A DNA stretch of 64,000 nt. It comes from JAVKMO01 sp031539345. Lineage in GTDB: Bacteria > Bacteroidota > Bacteroidia > Chitinophagales > Chitinophagaceae. The notes beneath the pieces were generated by a model. The model was not told the DNA's origin. It saw nothing but the letters and a program-made list of their open reading frames with translations, and made no database searches. The translations under genes were made by a program, and so were the position numbers. Positions 7,101 through 16,979 of this stretch are shown one piece after another; the first letter of the stretch is position 1, and each line of letters begins with the position of its first letter. The stretch covers positions 124,001-188,000 of the forward strand of contig JAVKMO010000007.1 of assembly GCA_031539345.1 (NCBI GenBank), given 5' to 3'.

Positions 7101-8135
7101 ATGCCAATAGAATTTTCTTTTGTAATTGAAAAAATCATTTTGATTGTTATTGTAATGAGCGTTACGATGCTTGTCGCCATGTACACAACATTTATGGAAA
7201 GAAAGGTTGCTGCCGTATTGCAAGACAGACGAGGCCCCAATAGAGCAGGACCTTTTGGATTGTTACAACCACTTGCCGATGGATTAAAATTGTTTTTTAA
7301 AGAAGAGATTATTCCTACCAAGGCACATAAAAAGCTATTTATTTTAGGCCCCGTATTAGCCATTGTTATCGCACTAATGACAAGTGCTATCATTCCATGG
7401 ACATCACATTTAACTTTTAATAACCTATCAATACCTGTTCAAGTAACAGATATTAATATTGGTATTCTCTATATTTTTGGTGTTGTCAGTTTAGGCGTTT
7501 ATGGCATTATGATTGGTGCATGGGCAAGTAATAATAAATTCTCTTTACTCGGTGCATTAAGAGCGGCTTCGCAAATTATCTCTTACGAATTGCCAATGGG
7601 GTTAAGCCTGATTGCCTTGTTGATGATAACAGGCACATTTAGTCTTCAAGAAATTGTGAACCAACAACAAAGCAATACCTTTTGGAATGTTATTTATCAA
7701 CCTTTAGGCTTTATCATTTTTTTAGTTTGTTCCTTTGCAGAATGTAATCGCACCCCATTTGATTTGCCAGAATCTGAAAATGAACTTGTGGGCGGTTATC
7801 ACGCCGAATATTCTTCGATGAAATTAGGCTTGTATTTATTTGCAGAATACATCAATATGTTTATCAGCAGTGCTGTAATGGCAACTTTATTTTTTGGGGG
7901 CTACGACATTCCTTTTGTGAATGACGCTGCCTTGTCCACGAATGTGGCTGCGAGTTTAGGCTTACTCTCGCTGTTTGCAAAAATTTTCATTTTTATTTTT
8001 GTCTTCATGTGGGTACGCTGGACAATTCCAAGATTTCGTTATGACCAATTGATGAACTTAGGCTGGAAAGGGCTCATTCCCCTCTCAATTTTAAACATGC
8101 TTATTACTGCGGTAGTGAGTTTATATTTTAAGTAA
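7101..8135 (+). CDS. nuoH: NADH-quinone oxidoreductase subunit H
   Basis: 344 residues with eight or so membrane segments. NuoH connects the peripheral arm to the proton-pumping arm of complex I and lines the quinone chamber. Family signatures: MERKVAAVLQDRRGPNRAGPFG at residues about 32-53, and AECNRTPFDLPESENELVGGYH around 208-230. Starts 29 bases after nuoG. Inner membrane protein. Confidence 0.97.
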   Translation: MPIEFSFVIEKIILIVIVMSVTMLVAMYTTFMERKVAAVLQDRRGPNRAGPFGLLQPLADGLKLFFKEEIIPTKAHKKLFILGPVLAIVIALMTSAIIPWTSHLTFNNLSIPVQVTDINIGILYIFGVVSLGVYGIMIGAWASNNKFSLLGALRAASQIISYELPMGLSLIALLMITGTFSLQEIVNQQQSNTFWNVIYQPLGFIIFLVCSFAECNRTPFDLPESENELVGGYHAEYSSMKLGLYLFAEYINMFISSAVMATLFFGGYDIPFVNDAALSTNVAASLGLLSLFAKIFIFIFVFMWVRWTIPRFRYDQLMNLGWKGLIPLSILNMLITAVVSLYFK

Positions 8136-8255
8136 ACATTGAATACATATTATGCCTTTCACAACATACCATTCACTTGTTCAAAATAAATTTTCTGCTT
8201 GATTTAATTTTAAACCACTTTTCTCTTCATCATCTTGATTTAATTCCATTGTACA

Positions 8256-8741
8256 ATGCTCACAAATAAATATCTTGAAGTCAGTCAAAAACCGCTCAGT
8301 TGGTTTGAAAGATTGTATTTACCTGCGATTTTAAAAGGCATGGCAATTACCTTTTCTCATTTATTCAAAAAAAAACCAACCATCAATTACCCTGAAAAGC
8401 AAAGACCATTCAGCCCTGTTTTTCGTGGATTACACATTCTCAATCGTGATGAAAACAACAAAGAACGTTGCACTGCATGTGGTTTATGTGCCTTGTCTTG
8501 TCCGGCAGAAGCTATTACGATGGAGGCTGCAGAAAGAAAAAAAGACGAGATGCATTTGTACAGAGAAGAAAAATACGCGGCTAAATATGAGATTAATATG
8601 TTGCGTTGCATTTTTTGTGGATTATGTGAAGAAGCTTGCCCTAAGGACGCTATTTATCTTACACAAACATTTGCACCTTCTAACTACAACAGAGAAAGTT
8701 TTATTTATACAAAAGACGATTTACTTATTCCTAAAAAATAA
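8256..8741 (+). CDS. nuoI: NADH-quinone oxidoreductase subunit I
   Basis: 161 residues with two [4Fe-4S] sites of the ferredoxin type: CTACGLCALSCP and CIFCGLCEEACP. These carry clusters N6a and N6b in the peripheral arm of complex I, passing electrons towards the quinone. The N-terminal amphipathic stretch (residues 10-35) packs on the membrane arm. A 120-base gap to nuoH contains no gene. Confidence 0.96.
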   Translation: MLTNKYLEVSQKPLSWFERLYLPAILKGMAITFSHLFKKKPTINYPEKQRPFSPVFRGLHILNRDENNKERCTACGLCALSCPAEAITMEAAERKKDEMHLYREEKYAAKYEINMLRCIFCGLCEEACPKDAIYLTQTFAPSNYNRESFIYTKDDLLIPKK

Positions 8742-8761
8742 TTATTCACAGACATCATATT

Positions 8762-9268
8762 ATGTATAACGAAATTTTATTTTTCTTTTTAGCCGCCGCA
8801 ACTGTTATCAGTGCGCTATTTGTTATTCTGAGTAAAAACCCAGTACACAGCTTGCTTGCTTTAATTGTAACATTCTTTACCATTTCTGGTCATTACATTT
8901 TTTTGAATGCACAATTTTTAGCCATCGTCAATATCATTGTTTATGCAGGGGCAATTATGGTCTTGTTTTTATTTGTCATTATGTTGATGAACTTGAACGC
9001 AGAAACAGAACCACAAAAACAGTTACTCATTAAAATTTTAGGCATTATAGGCGGCGGAACATTGTTTTTATTACTTGTATTTATTCTTAAAAAACAACCA
9101 CAAGAACAATTTCCACTTCAACTGAACGCACATATTGGCTTAGTCAAAAATTTAGGATTACAATTATTTCAAGACTATGTGATTCCTTTTGAATTAACAG
9201 GTTTGTTATTTTTAACCGCCATTATTGCCGCCGTTTTATTAGCAAAAAAAGAAGACTCTCCATTATAA
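8762..9268 (+). CDS. nuoJ: NADH-quinone oxidoreductase subunit J
   Basis: 168 residues, five membrane segments. The conserved NuoJ region is IVNIIVYAGAIMVLFLFVIMLMNL at about 58-81 (TM3 with the pi-bulge). Starts 20 bases after nuoI and ends 10 bases before nuoK. Part of the complex I membrane arm. Confidence 0.95.
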   Translation: MYNEILFFFLAAATVISALFVILSKNPVHSLLALIVTFFTISGHYIFLNAQFLAIVNIIVYAGAIMVLFLFVIMLMNLNAETEPQKQLLIKILGIIGGGTLFLLLVFILKKQPQEQFPLQLNAHIGLVKNLGLQLFQDYVIPFELTGLLFLTAIIAAVLLAKKEDSPL

Positions 9269-9278
9269 AAAATATTCT

Positions 9279-9614
9279 ATGCCAATTCATTATTACATCA
9301 TTCTTTCTTTTTTATTATTTGCAATTGGGTTAATCGGCATTCTTATTCGTCGCAATTCGATACTCCTTTTTATGTGCATAGAAATTATGCTAAACGCAGT
9401 TAATTTACTCTTGGTGGCATTTTCAAAAATGCACTATGCAAAAGCATTGGCAATCAACCCCAACACAACAGCAGGTTCTGATGGACAAATTTTTGTATTT
9501 TTTATTATGGTCGTTGCTGCCGTAGAAGTAGCCGTTGGTTTGTCAATTATTGTGATGATTTATAGAAATATTTATTCCATAGACATCAATGATTTAAATA
9601 GACTTAAACATTAA
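9279..9614 (+). CDS. nuoK: NADH-quinone oxidoreductase subunit K
   Basis: 111 residues, three membrane segments. Conserved glutamates are seen in MCIEIMLNAVNL (TM2) and in VVAAVEVAVGLSIIV (TM3), the carboxylates of the proton path in NuoK. Ends 17 bases before nuoL. Confidence 0.96.
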   Translation: MPIHYYIILSFLLFAIGLIGILIRRNSILLFMCIEIMLNAVNLLLVAFSKMHYAKALAINPNTTAGSDGQIFVFFIMVVAAVEVAVGLSIIVMIYRNIYSIDINDLNRLKH

Positions 9615-9631
9615 TTCAATTCACTACAAAT

Positions 9632-11506
9632 ATGCTTTCCTCTTATTTACTTTTCATTTTATTATTTCCTCTTGGTGGCTTTTTACTCAATGGCTTAGGT
9701 CATCGTTATTTTTCAAAAACTACAAGTGCGTGGATTGCGTGCATGGCAATTTTCATTCCATTTATTTTGAGCCTACTTGCATTTAAACAGATTGCAATAC
9801 AAGAACCCACAGCTCAATTTGATTATTTCAAATTTCTTTCACTCTCACAATTAGACATTTCATTTTCATTAACCCTCAATCACCTCAACGGCATTTATTT
9901 ACTCATTATTACGGGCATTGGTTTACTCATTCACATTTATTCTGTTGGATATATGCACGAAGACAAAGCCTTTGGTAAATATTTTGCGTACTTAAATTTA
10001 TTCGTCTTTGCCATGCTGTTATTGGTATTAGGCAGCAACTATCTCATTCTTTTTATTGGTTGGGAAGGCGTAGGCGTATGTTCATTCCTACTGATTGGTT
10101 TTTGGAATGAAAACAAAACTTACACTTATGCGGCATGCAAAGCATTTATCATGAATCGAATTGGAGACTTTTGCTTTTTAATTGCAATGTTCTTACTCTT
10201 AACGAATTTTCACACTTTAGATTTTGCTTTGTTACAAGAACAAAATTTCAATAGCCTTTCTCCCACAACAATCAACGCCATCGCCATACTTTTATTTTTA
10301 GGTGCAACAGGCAAGTCTGCACAGCTTCCTTTGTACACATGGTTGCCAGACGCAATGGCGGGTCCTACTCCTGTTTCAGCACTCATTCATGCTGCAACAA
10401 TGGTAACAGCAGGCATTTTTTTAATCAGTAGAACTTACTTCATTTTTGACCTTAGCCCAAGCATTCAAACGATTATTTTATATACAGGAATAGCCACAGC
10501 ATTGATAGGTGCAACAACAGCTTGTGTACAAACAGACATTAAAAAAGTTCTCGCTTATTCTACAGTCAGTCAATTGGGGTTTATGTTTATTAGCCTTGGC
10601 GTTGGCAATTATGAAGGTGCTATTTTTCACGTCATCACACATGCTTTTTTTAAAGCACTTTTATTTTTAGGTGCAGGTAGCGTGATTCACGCGATGAACG
10701 GCGAACAAGACATTTTAAAAATGGGCGGACTAAAAGGGAAAATAAAAATCACTCATTTTACTTTCTTAATTGCTTGCCTTGCCATTGCTGGCATACCTGG
10801 CTTGTCTGGTTTTTTTTCTAAAGACAATATTTTAATGGCTGTCTATCAACACAATTCTACACTCTACTGGGTTGTATTATCTATTGCTTTGCTCACCGCA
10901 TTCTATATGTTTAGATTATACTTTCTTACCTTTCACGGCACATATAGAAACACAGAATTGCAAGAATTACACGTCCACGAAAGCCCTCGTAGCATGACGA
11001 TTCCACTCCTTATTTTAGCGGTGCTTTCAATCATTGGCGGATATATGAACATTCCTCATGTGCTTGGCGGACATGAAACGTTAAGACAGTTTTTAACGCA
11101 TCAGATCAGCTTAAAAGAAATTCATTTATCGGCATCATTAGAATGGACGTTAATGGCAGTAACAGTTTTACTCGTTATCGGTGTTATTTTATTGAGTAAG
11201 AAAAAATACGCCAAATCTGACATTGCTAAAGAAACTAAAAATAAAGGCTTGCTTTTTTTCTTTGAAAAAAAATGGTTCGTTGATGAAGTCTATCAAAAAA
11301 ATTTTGTTGTCCGTATTGAACAAATCGGTCAATTTTTCAAAACAAACATAGACACGAAAATCATCGACAGCGGGGTTGAAAATGTAGGCAAAGCTGTTCT
11401 ATTTGCAAGCAAAAAAATTCGTTACCTACAAGGAGGAAAAATCGGCACTTATATTTTTTGGATGGTTCTTGGTATCATTCTGTTCTTTATTTTTTTATTA
11501 CAATAA
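9632..11506 (+). CDS. nuoL: NADH-quinone oxidoreductase subunit L
   Basis: 624 residues, antiporter-like proton-pumping subunit at the distal end of complex I. Key parts: GWEGVGVCSFLLIGFW (TM5 glutamate), LPLYTWLPDAMAGPTPVSALIHAATMV (TM7-8 lysine/histidine region), and the long C-terminal lateral helix (about 520-600) followed by a last membrane segment. Complete length for the family. Confidence 0.97.
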   Translation: MLSSYLLFILLFPLGGFLLNGLGHRYFSKTTSAWIACMAIFIPFILSLLAFKQIAIQEPTAQFDYFKFLSLSQLDISFSLTLNHLNGIYLLIITGIGLLIHIYSVGYMHEDKAFGKYFAYLNLFVFAMLLLVLGSNYLILFIGWEGVGVCSFLLIGFWNENKTYTYAACKAFIMNRIGDFCFLIAMFLLLTNFHTLDFALLQEQNFNSLSPTTINAIAILLFLGATGKSAQLPLYTWLPDAMAGPTPVSALIHAATMVTAGIFLISRTYFIFDLSPSIQTIILYTGIATALIGATTACVQTDIKKVLAYSTVSQLGFMFISLGVGNYEGAIFHVITHAFFKALLFLGAGSVIHAMNGEQDILKMGGLKGKIKITHFTFLIACLAIAGIPGLSGFFSKDNILMAVYQHNSTLYWVVLSIALLTAFYMFRLYFLTFHGTYRNTELQELHVHESPRSMTIPLLILAVLSIIGGYMNIPHVLGGHETLRQFLTHQISLKEIHLSASLEWTLMAVTVLLVIGVILLSKKKYAKSDIAKETKNKGLLFFFEKKWFVDEVYQKNFVVRIEQIGQFFKTNIDTKIIDSGVENVGKAVLFASKKIRYLQGGKIGTYIFWMVLGIILFFIFLLQ

Positions 11507-11526
11507 TTTTTTGAAATAGTTTGTTT

Positions 11527-12975
11527 ATGTTCAATATGGCTATCAGCTTCCCCGAATATTATTTTTTATTACCCCTCGTCGGCGTTCTTCTTTCTTTTAT
11601 TATTCCGCAACAACATCTTCAAAAAGTCGCTCTGTTAGTGGCTTCAATAAGTTTGTTACTGGGTATTATATCTCTTGCTTATGTCAAATTGGGTGTACAT
11701 CATCCGCTTAATCACGCAAATTATATTTGGTTAGACAGCTTGGGTTCTTTATTAGAATTAAAATTAGATGGCACAAGTGCCTTGTTGTGCTTGCTTACAT
11801 CTTGTAGCATTTTGGCAGCCATTGCAATTAGCCCAGCGCAAATTACCAACAGCCATTTTTACTATGCACTCATTTTCTTTTTACAAATTGGTTTAAACGG
11901 CGTTTTTCTGTCTTATGATGTGTTTTGTTTTTATTTATTTTGGGAAGTCGTTTTAATTCCAACCTATTTTTTATGTTCTTATTACGGCGGACCAAAAGCA
12001 TTACAGCCAACGCTTAAATTTTTTCTCTACACATTTATTGGTTCATTGTTTATGTTGTTCGGTATTATTTATTTATATACCATCAACCCTGCACAATCTT
12101 TTACTTGGGAAAGTTTAAAATCAATTCCACTGACAACGCAAGAGCAAACTTTATTGTTCTTTCTATTTATGATAGCCTTTGTAGTTAAAATGCCGTTGTT
12201 TCCTTTTCATACATGGCAAGCCAAATTATACAGCAACAGCCCGGTTGCTATCACACTTATTCTCAGCAGTGTAATGGTAAAAATGGGTTTAATCGGCGTT
12301 GTACGCTGGGTTCTCCCCTTCTTTCCTTTAGCCATAGGTTCATACAGTATATATATTGTAGCCCTTGCTGTGATTGGCATTTTATACGCCGCCTTGATTG
12401 CACTTCGCCAACAAGATTTAAAATTACTACTCGCCTATTCATCACTTGGGCATATCGGTTTAATGGGAGCAGCATTATTAACACAAAAATCAGTTGCCAT
12501 TCAAGGTGTCTTATTACAAATGTTTAATCATGGCATTAACGTGCTTGGATTATGGCTATTGATTAGCATTTTTGAAAGAAAATATAAAACAACAAACACG
12601 CAAGAACTTGGCGGCGTAATAAAAAACGCTCCTTTTTTAGGAACATTATTTTTACTGTTTTCTTTTGCAAATATTGCCTTACCTCTCACCAATTCTTTTG
12701 TCGGCGAAATGCCCATTCTATTTGGTTTGTTTCAATACAATAAAGTGATTGGTATAGTCGCCACTTCGAGTGTTGTTTTTTCTGCAGTGTATATGCTGCG
12801 TGCAGTCGATGCAACTTTGTTTGGAAAAGACACAGCCCTCGTTATCAACCCTGATTACAAAACAAATAAAACAACAACGTTTCTGTTTTTATTACTGCTT
12901 TTATTTGTTTTTTCAGTAGGCGTGTATAGCAAAGTGTTCTTTGAGCTAATCAAAAACACAATGTCGTTTTTGTAG
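11527..12975 (+). CDS. nuoM: NADH-quinone oxidoreductase subunit M
   Basis: 482 residues from the ATG at 11527 (a second ATG is at 11536; the TTG at 11521 is less likely). Antiporter-like complex I subunit with the TM5 glutamate in FWEVVLIPTYFL, the TM7 lysine in VVKMPLFPFHTWQAKLYSNSPVA, and LAYSSLGHIG. It is the last nuo gene here: nuoN, which normally follows, is not present before the convergent MerC gene 29 bases downstream. Confidence 0.95.
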   Translation: MFNMAISFPEYYFLLPLVGVLLSFIIPQQHLQKVALLVASISLLLGIISLAYVKLGVHHPLNHANYIWLDSLGSLLELKLDGTSALLCLLTSCSILAAIAISPAQITNSHFYYALIFFLQIGLNGVFLSYDVFCFYLFWEVVLIPTYFLCSYYGGPKALQPTLKFFLYTFIGSLFMLFGIIYLYTINPAQSFTWESLKSIPLTTQEQTLLFFLFMIAFVVKMPLFPFHTWQAKLYSNSPVAITLILSSVMVKMGLIGVVRWVLPFFPLAIGSYSIYIVALAVIGILYAALIALRQQDLKLLLAYSSLGHIGLMGAALLTQKSVAIQGVLLQMFNHGINVLGLWLLISIFERKYKTTNTQELGGVIKNAPFLGTLFLLFSFANIALPLTNSFVGEMPILFGLFQYNKVIGIVATSSVVFSAVYMLRAVDATLFGKDTALVINPDYKTNKTTTFLFLLLLLFVFSVGVYSKVFFELIKNTMSFL

Positions 12976-13004
12976 TCCCCTTAAAAGGATACGAGATTTT
13001 TAAC

Positions 13005-13442
13005 TCACAATTGATGTGTGCAAGAACTTGAACATTGTTTCTTGTGTTGTTGACGATACCAAATATTTAAAACGTGGCTAGCAATAATTGAACACAATGC
13101 AATTGTTGTAAACACATAATACAATTTGATATTGTACGCATAGCTAGTCAATTCTGCAATTTGTTTCAGACTTAATAAAACAATGCCAATTAAAAATAAC
13201 CCAAGTGGTAAAATTTTATGGTGAATATTTTTGTAACTCGGAATGAGAACGCCAATACCTAAATACGCAGACACAAAGAGTAAAACAATATCTATCCAAA
13301 TATTATGTATGAGCTTGACAGAAAAAAACATTGCTGTATTTGCGAGTAAAGGAAATGCAATGCAATGAATAAGGCATATTAGGCTGGCAAAAATTCCGCC
13401 GACATCAAACTTTTCTTTCATGTGTTTTTTGTTTAAGCCCAT
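13005..13442 (-). CDS. MerC domain-containing membrane protein
   Basis: 145 residues, four membrane segments; the first contains the Cys pair pattern CLIHCIAFPLL of MerC-type proteins, and the C-terminus ends in a Cys/His tail (CSSSCTH). MerC proteins are known in mercury uptake, but chromosomal Bacteroidota members without mer genes have no proven role; metal handling is an inference. The start at 13442 overlaps the end of the corA gene by 10 bases, implying one transcript. Convergent with nuoM. Confidence 0.75.
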   Translation of the reverse strand: MGLNKKHMKEKFDVGGIFASLICLIHCIAFPLLANTAMFFSVKLIHNIWIDIVLLFVSAYLGIGVLIPSYKNIHHKILPLGLFLIGIVLLSLKQIAELTSYAYNIKLYYVFTTIALCSIIASHVLNIWYRQQHKKQCSSSCTHQL

Positions 13443-14371
13443 TTGTTTTTCAAAAATAAAATGGAAACAACAATTGCTCCAATGACAGATAAAAAAACGG
13501 GAATATAAAACGCAATAGAAGAATTTTGATAAGGAATAGGAACATTCATACCATAAATACTTGCGACTAAAACAGGTAATTGCAAAATAATGGTAATCGA
13601 AGTGAGCCTTTTTAAAACTTGATTTTGATTGTTTGATATTATGCTCGCAAAGGCATCTAAAGTACTACTCAAAATATTAGTATAAATATTTGCCATCTCG
13701 TTTGCTTGAGACGTATCGACAATTAAATCATTGAGAATTTCTTTTTCTTCGTCTGTTAATTGTAAAAAATTTGTACGCAATAATTTCATCATCAACAATT
13801 CATTACTACGCAATGCCGTTACAAAATACACAAGGCTTTTTTGAATGCGCATCAACTGCAATAACACCTCATTACTACTCGATACATATAATTCTTGTTC
13901 TAAAATATTTCTCTTTTGGTTGATTTGTTTTAAAAAAAAGAGAAAATTACGGACCGATTTTTCAAAAATATTGAGTACCATTTTATTTCTGTCTTCAATA
14001 AAATGACCTGGCATTGTGTTAAGAATATTTTTAATCGCAATGTTATCAAAGGAATTTACGGTTACAATTTGGTTATGGGTTAAGATGATACAAATAGGTA
14101 TTGTAATATAATGGGCATCGCTTTCTTTAAACAGTGTATTTTCTGTTGGCGTTGTCATTACAATCAATTTAACATTATCTTGTTCTTCAAAACGTGGTCT
14201 CTCATCGATATCTAACGAGTCGGTTAAAAAGTCAAAAGGTATTTCTAAACTGTTTGACAGTTGTAAAAAATCTTCATGCACCAATGGCGGATTGATATTG
14301 ATCCACGTATTATTTTCTATCGTATCGCATTGTACAATTTTGTCGTTCTGATTTTTCAAATATTGTATCAT
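13433..14371 (-). CDS. corA: CorA family divalent cation transporter
   Basis: 312 residues. A long cytoplasmic N-terminal alpha/beta domain with coiled-coil helix (about 140-245) precedes two C-terminal membrane segments. The selectivity motif GMN appears as YGMNVP at about 276-281, just after the first membrane helix. CorA channels carry Mg2+, and some members Co2+ or Zn2+. It ends inside the MerC-protein gene and starts 15 bases after the E2 gene, all on the minus strand. Confidence 0.9.
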   Translation of the reverse strand: MIQYLKNQNDKIVQCDTIENNTWININPPLVHEDFLQLSNSLEIPFDFLTDSLDIDERPRFEEQDNVKLIVMTTPTENTLFKESDAHYITIPICIILTHNQIVTVNSFDNIAIKNILNTMPGHFIEDRNKMVLNIFEKSVRNFLFFLKQINQKRNILEQELYVSSSNEVLLQLMRIQKSLVYFVTALRSNELLMMKLLRTNFLQLTDEEKEILNDLIVDTSQANEMANIYTNILSSTLDAFASIISNNQNQVLKRLTSITIILQLPVLVASIYGMNVPIPYQNSSIAFYIPVFLSVIGAIVVSILFLKNKWA

Positions 14372-14386
14372 GCGATGAGCGAGAAA

Positions 14387-15814
14387 TTAGAGAGAAAAAG
14401 ATTTATTGACATCAAAAGATTCGATTCGTTTTGCAAAATCGTTTAAGAAACTACCGCCTATAATGCCGTCAATAATACGGTGGTCATAACTTAAAGATAC
14501 AAACATCATGTGTCGAATAACAAGGGCTTCGCCAAAAATTGTATTTTGTACAATTGGTTTTTTTTGAATCATACCAGTCGCTAAAATACCTGACTGATAC
14601 GGTGGTAAAATAGGCGTTCCCATCAAACTATTAAATGTGCCAATATTGGTCAATGTAAATGTGCCACCATCAATGTCTGCATAGTTGAGTTGATTATTGC
14701 GGGCTTTAGTAATGATCGTTTGTAGTTGCGTTGTAAGTTCTACAAGGTTTAAATTTTGACATTGTTTAACAATAGGCACAATTAAATTTCCATCTGGCAA
14801 AGCGGTTGCAATACCAATATTGATATTCGTTCTTTCAATCAGTGAATCACCTTTTAATACGCCGTTAAGGATAGGATATTTTTGTAACGTAGCAACAATG
14901 GCTTCAACAAGAAGCGGCGTATAAGTTAATTTTTGCCCCGTAACTTTTTCAAATTCTTGCTTGTTTTTTTCTCTCCACACCACCATATTGCTCACATCAA
15001 TTTCAGCAAAACTTGTTACCTGAACATTCGTGTCTTTACTTTGTTTTAAATTTTTAGAAATGGCTAAACGCATGCGGTCTAAAGGCACCACAGTTTCTCC
15101 ATTATCTGAATTGTTTTTCATCGTTGTTTTTCCTACATACGCATTGGGTTCTGCCTGTTGATTTTCGATTGATGGCGAAGGAGTTGTATAATTGACTTCT
15201 GTAATCGGTGATGGCGAAGGAGACGAAGTAGGTTGTTGTTTTGTTTGAATATATTGAAATAAATCTTGCTTAGTAATTCTTCCATTTGTGCCTGTAGCTG
15301 GTATTAAAAGCAATTCATTTGGTTGAATACCATATTCAAAAATCAGCTTTGTAACAATCGGAGACAAATAGCCTACGTGTGTATTCATTGGCACAACTTT
15401 TGTTTGCTCTTGGGCAATAGGTTGTGTGATTTGAACGACAGGGGGAGGAGTGTTGATTTGTGGAACAGGAGGAGTAACTTTAGTTTCAATACGCGGAGGT
15501 TCTATCACTTTTGGCTTTTCAACTACTTGCTCTGGTTGATTTGAAACAGGCGTTTCTATTGTATGTTTTTGTTCATCACCAACTGTAGCAAAAGTTGCAC
15601 CAATCGGAATAACAGATTTTTCTTTTGTAAAAAAAATGTTTTGAATTGTACCCGTTGCGGTTGCAATAATTTCTGTATCTACTTTATCCGTGGCAACATC
15701 AGCCAAAGTATCACCGACATTAATTTTATCCCCAACTTTTTTATACAGTTTAATTAAAATAACCTCATGAATGCTTTCGCCCATTTGCGGTACGATGATA
15801 TTTTGCAAAGCCAT
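14387..15814 (-). CDS. 2-oxo acid dehydrogenase complex E2 (dihydrolipoamide acyltransferase)
   Basis: 475 residues from the ATG at 15814 (the frame also opens with TTG at 15820). Domains: lipoyl domain 1-77 with the lipoylated lysine in ATDKVDTE; a Pro/Gln-rich linker (about 95-140); E3-binding domain (YLSPIVTKL ... NGRITKQDL, about 147-187); a second flexible linker; and the catalytic acyltransferase domain 240-475 with the active-site motif SYDHRIIDG. Substrate could be pyruvate, branched-chain or 2-oxoglutarate; the adjacent genes do not help, since no E1 or E3 is near. LipB at 2026-2727 would supply its lipoyl group. Confidence 0.88.
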   Translation of the reverse strand: MALQNIIVPQMGESIHEVILIKLYKKVGDKINVGDTLADVATDKVDTEIIATATGTIQNIFFTKEKSVIPIGATFATVGDEQKHTIETPVSNQPEQVVEKPKVIEPPRIETKVTPPVPQINTPPPVVQITQPIAQEQTKVVPMNTHVGYLSPIVTKLIFEYGIQPNELLLIPATGTNGRITKQDLFQYIQTKQQPTSSPSPSPITEVNYTTPSPSIENQQAEPNAYVGKTTMKNNSDNGETVVPLDRMRLAISKNLKQSKDTNVQVTSFAEIDVSNMVVWREKNKQEFEKVTGQKLTYTPLLVEAIVATLQKYPILNGVLKGDSLIERTNINIGIATALPDGNLIVPIVKQCQNLNLVELTTQLQTIITKARNNQLNYADIDGGTFTLTNIGTFNSLMGTPILPPYQSGILATGMIQKKPIVQNTIFGEALVIRHMMFVSLSYDHRIIDGIIGGSFLNDFAKRIESFDVNKSFSL

Positions 15815-15986
15815 TCTCAATGAAGGTTAAAGAAATAAAAAAAATAAGAAAGACGAATTTAATTTATATCCTAAAGCATCAAAAAAACAATTTTCACATC
15901 TATCTTGCAATGGTTAATAATTTAATTGCAATATCAATGCATCATTTATTCCTTCACACGTTTCATCTCATTGAATCTCCTTACAA

Positions 15987-16979
15987 ATGCAAATAGGCAA
16001 TATTCTTCTTCCTGATTTTCCACTTTTGCTTGCACCAATGGAAGACGTGAGCGACCCACCCTTTCGGTTAATCTGCAAAAACTTAGGTGCAGATTTAATG
16101 TTTTCAGAATTTATTAGTAGTGAAGGGTTGATAAGAGATGCTATTAAAAGCAGAAAAAAATTAGACATTTTAGAAGACGAACGCCCAGTTGGAATTCAAA
16201 TTTTTGGTGGCGATGAAGAAGCCTTAGGTTTAGCAGCAAAAATTGTCAGCACAGTTAACCCCGATTTATTAGACATCAATTATGGTTGTCCTGTAAAAAA
16301 AGTAGTTACAAAAGGTGCAGGTGCAGGCATTTTAAAAAATTGTGATGCCATGTTTCAACTCACCAAAACAGTTGTTAAAAATACGCATTTACCCGTTACA
16401 GTAAAAACGCGTTTGGGTTGGGACGACTCTTCTATTAACATTGAAAAAGTTGCAGAAGGCTTACAAGATGTCGGCATACAAGCACTCACCATTCATGCCC
16501 GCACAAGAGCACAAATGTATAAGGGCGTTGCCGATTGGACATGGATTGACAAAGTCAAAAATAACCCGCGCATACACATTCCCATTTTTGGAAATGGCGA
16601 TATCGATTCTCCACAAAAAGCATTTGCATATAAAAATAAATATGCTGTAGATGGCATTATGATTGGACGTGCGGCAATTGGCTATCCTTGGATTTTTAAA
16701 GAAATCAAACATTTTTTTGCTACACAAGAAATTTTGCCTCCACCCAATATTGAAGAACGCATTGCTGTGTGCAGACAACATCTCGTTTTATCAATGGCAT
16801 GGAAAGGAAACGTTGTTGGCGTATTAGAAATGAGAAGACATTATGCGAATTATTTTAGAGGCTATAATAACATCAAAGAATTTAGAAATCAACTTGTTCA
16901 AGCAAGTACATTAGAGCAAATCGACGACATTTTTTATAGCATTAAAAAAGCCTATCAAGAACATGAACAAACGGCATAA
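15987..16979 (+). CDS. dusB: tRNA-dihydrouridine synthase
   Basis: 330 residues, FMN-dependent TIM-barrel enzyme that reduces uridines in the tRNA D-loop. Motifs: APMEDVSDPPFR at 14-25, NYGCPVKKVVTKGAGAG with the catalytic cysteine at about 100, and the lysine/His region KTRLGWDD, HARTRAQMYKG. The closest subfamily is DusB of Bacteroidota. It overlaps the start of lnt by 17 bases. Confidence 0.93.
   Translation: MQIGNILLPDFPLLLAPMEDVSDPPFRLICKNLGADLMFSEFISSEGLIRDAIKSRKKLDILEDERPVGIQIFGGDEEALGLAAKIVSTVNPDLLDINYGCPVKKVVTKGAGAGILKNCDAMFQLTKTVVKNTHLPVTVKTRLGWDDSSINIEKVAEGLQDVGIQALTIHARTRAQMYKGVADWTWIDKVKNNPRIHIPIFGNGDIDSPQKAFAYKNKYAVDGIMIGRAAIGYPWIFKEIKHFFATQEILPPPNIEERIAVCRQHLVLSMAWKGNVVGVLEMRRHYANYFRGYNNIKEFRNQLVQASTLEQIDDIFYSIKKAYQEHEQTA

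Noticed and set aside
6974..7393. 139-residue minus-strand open frame across nuoG/nuoH
   Set aside because: It is antisense to two strongly conserved genes and has no recognisable domain.
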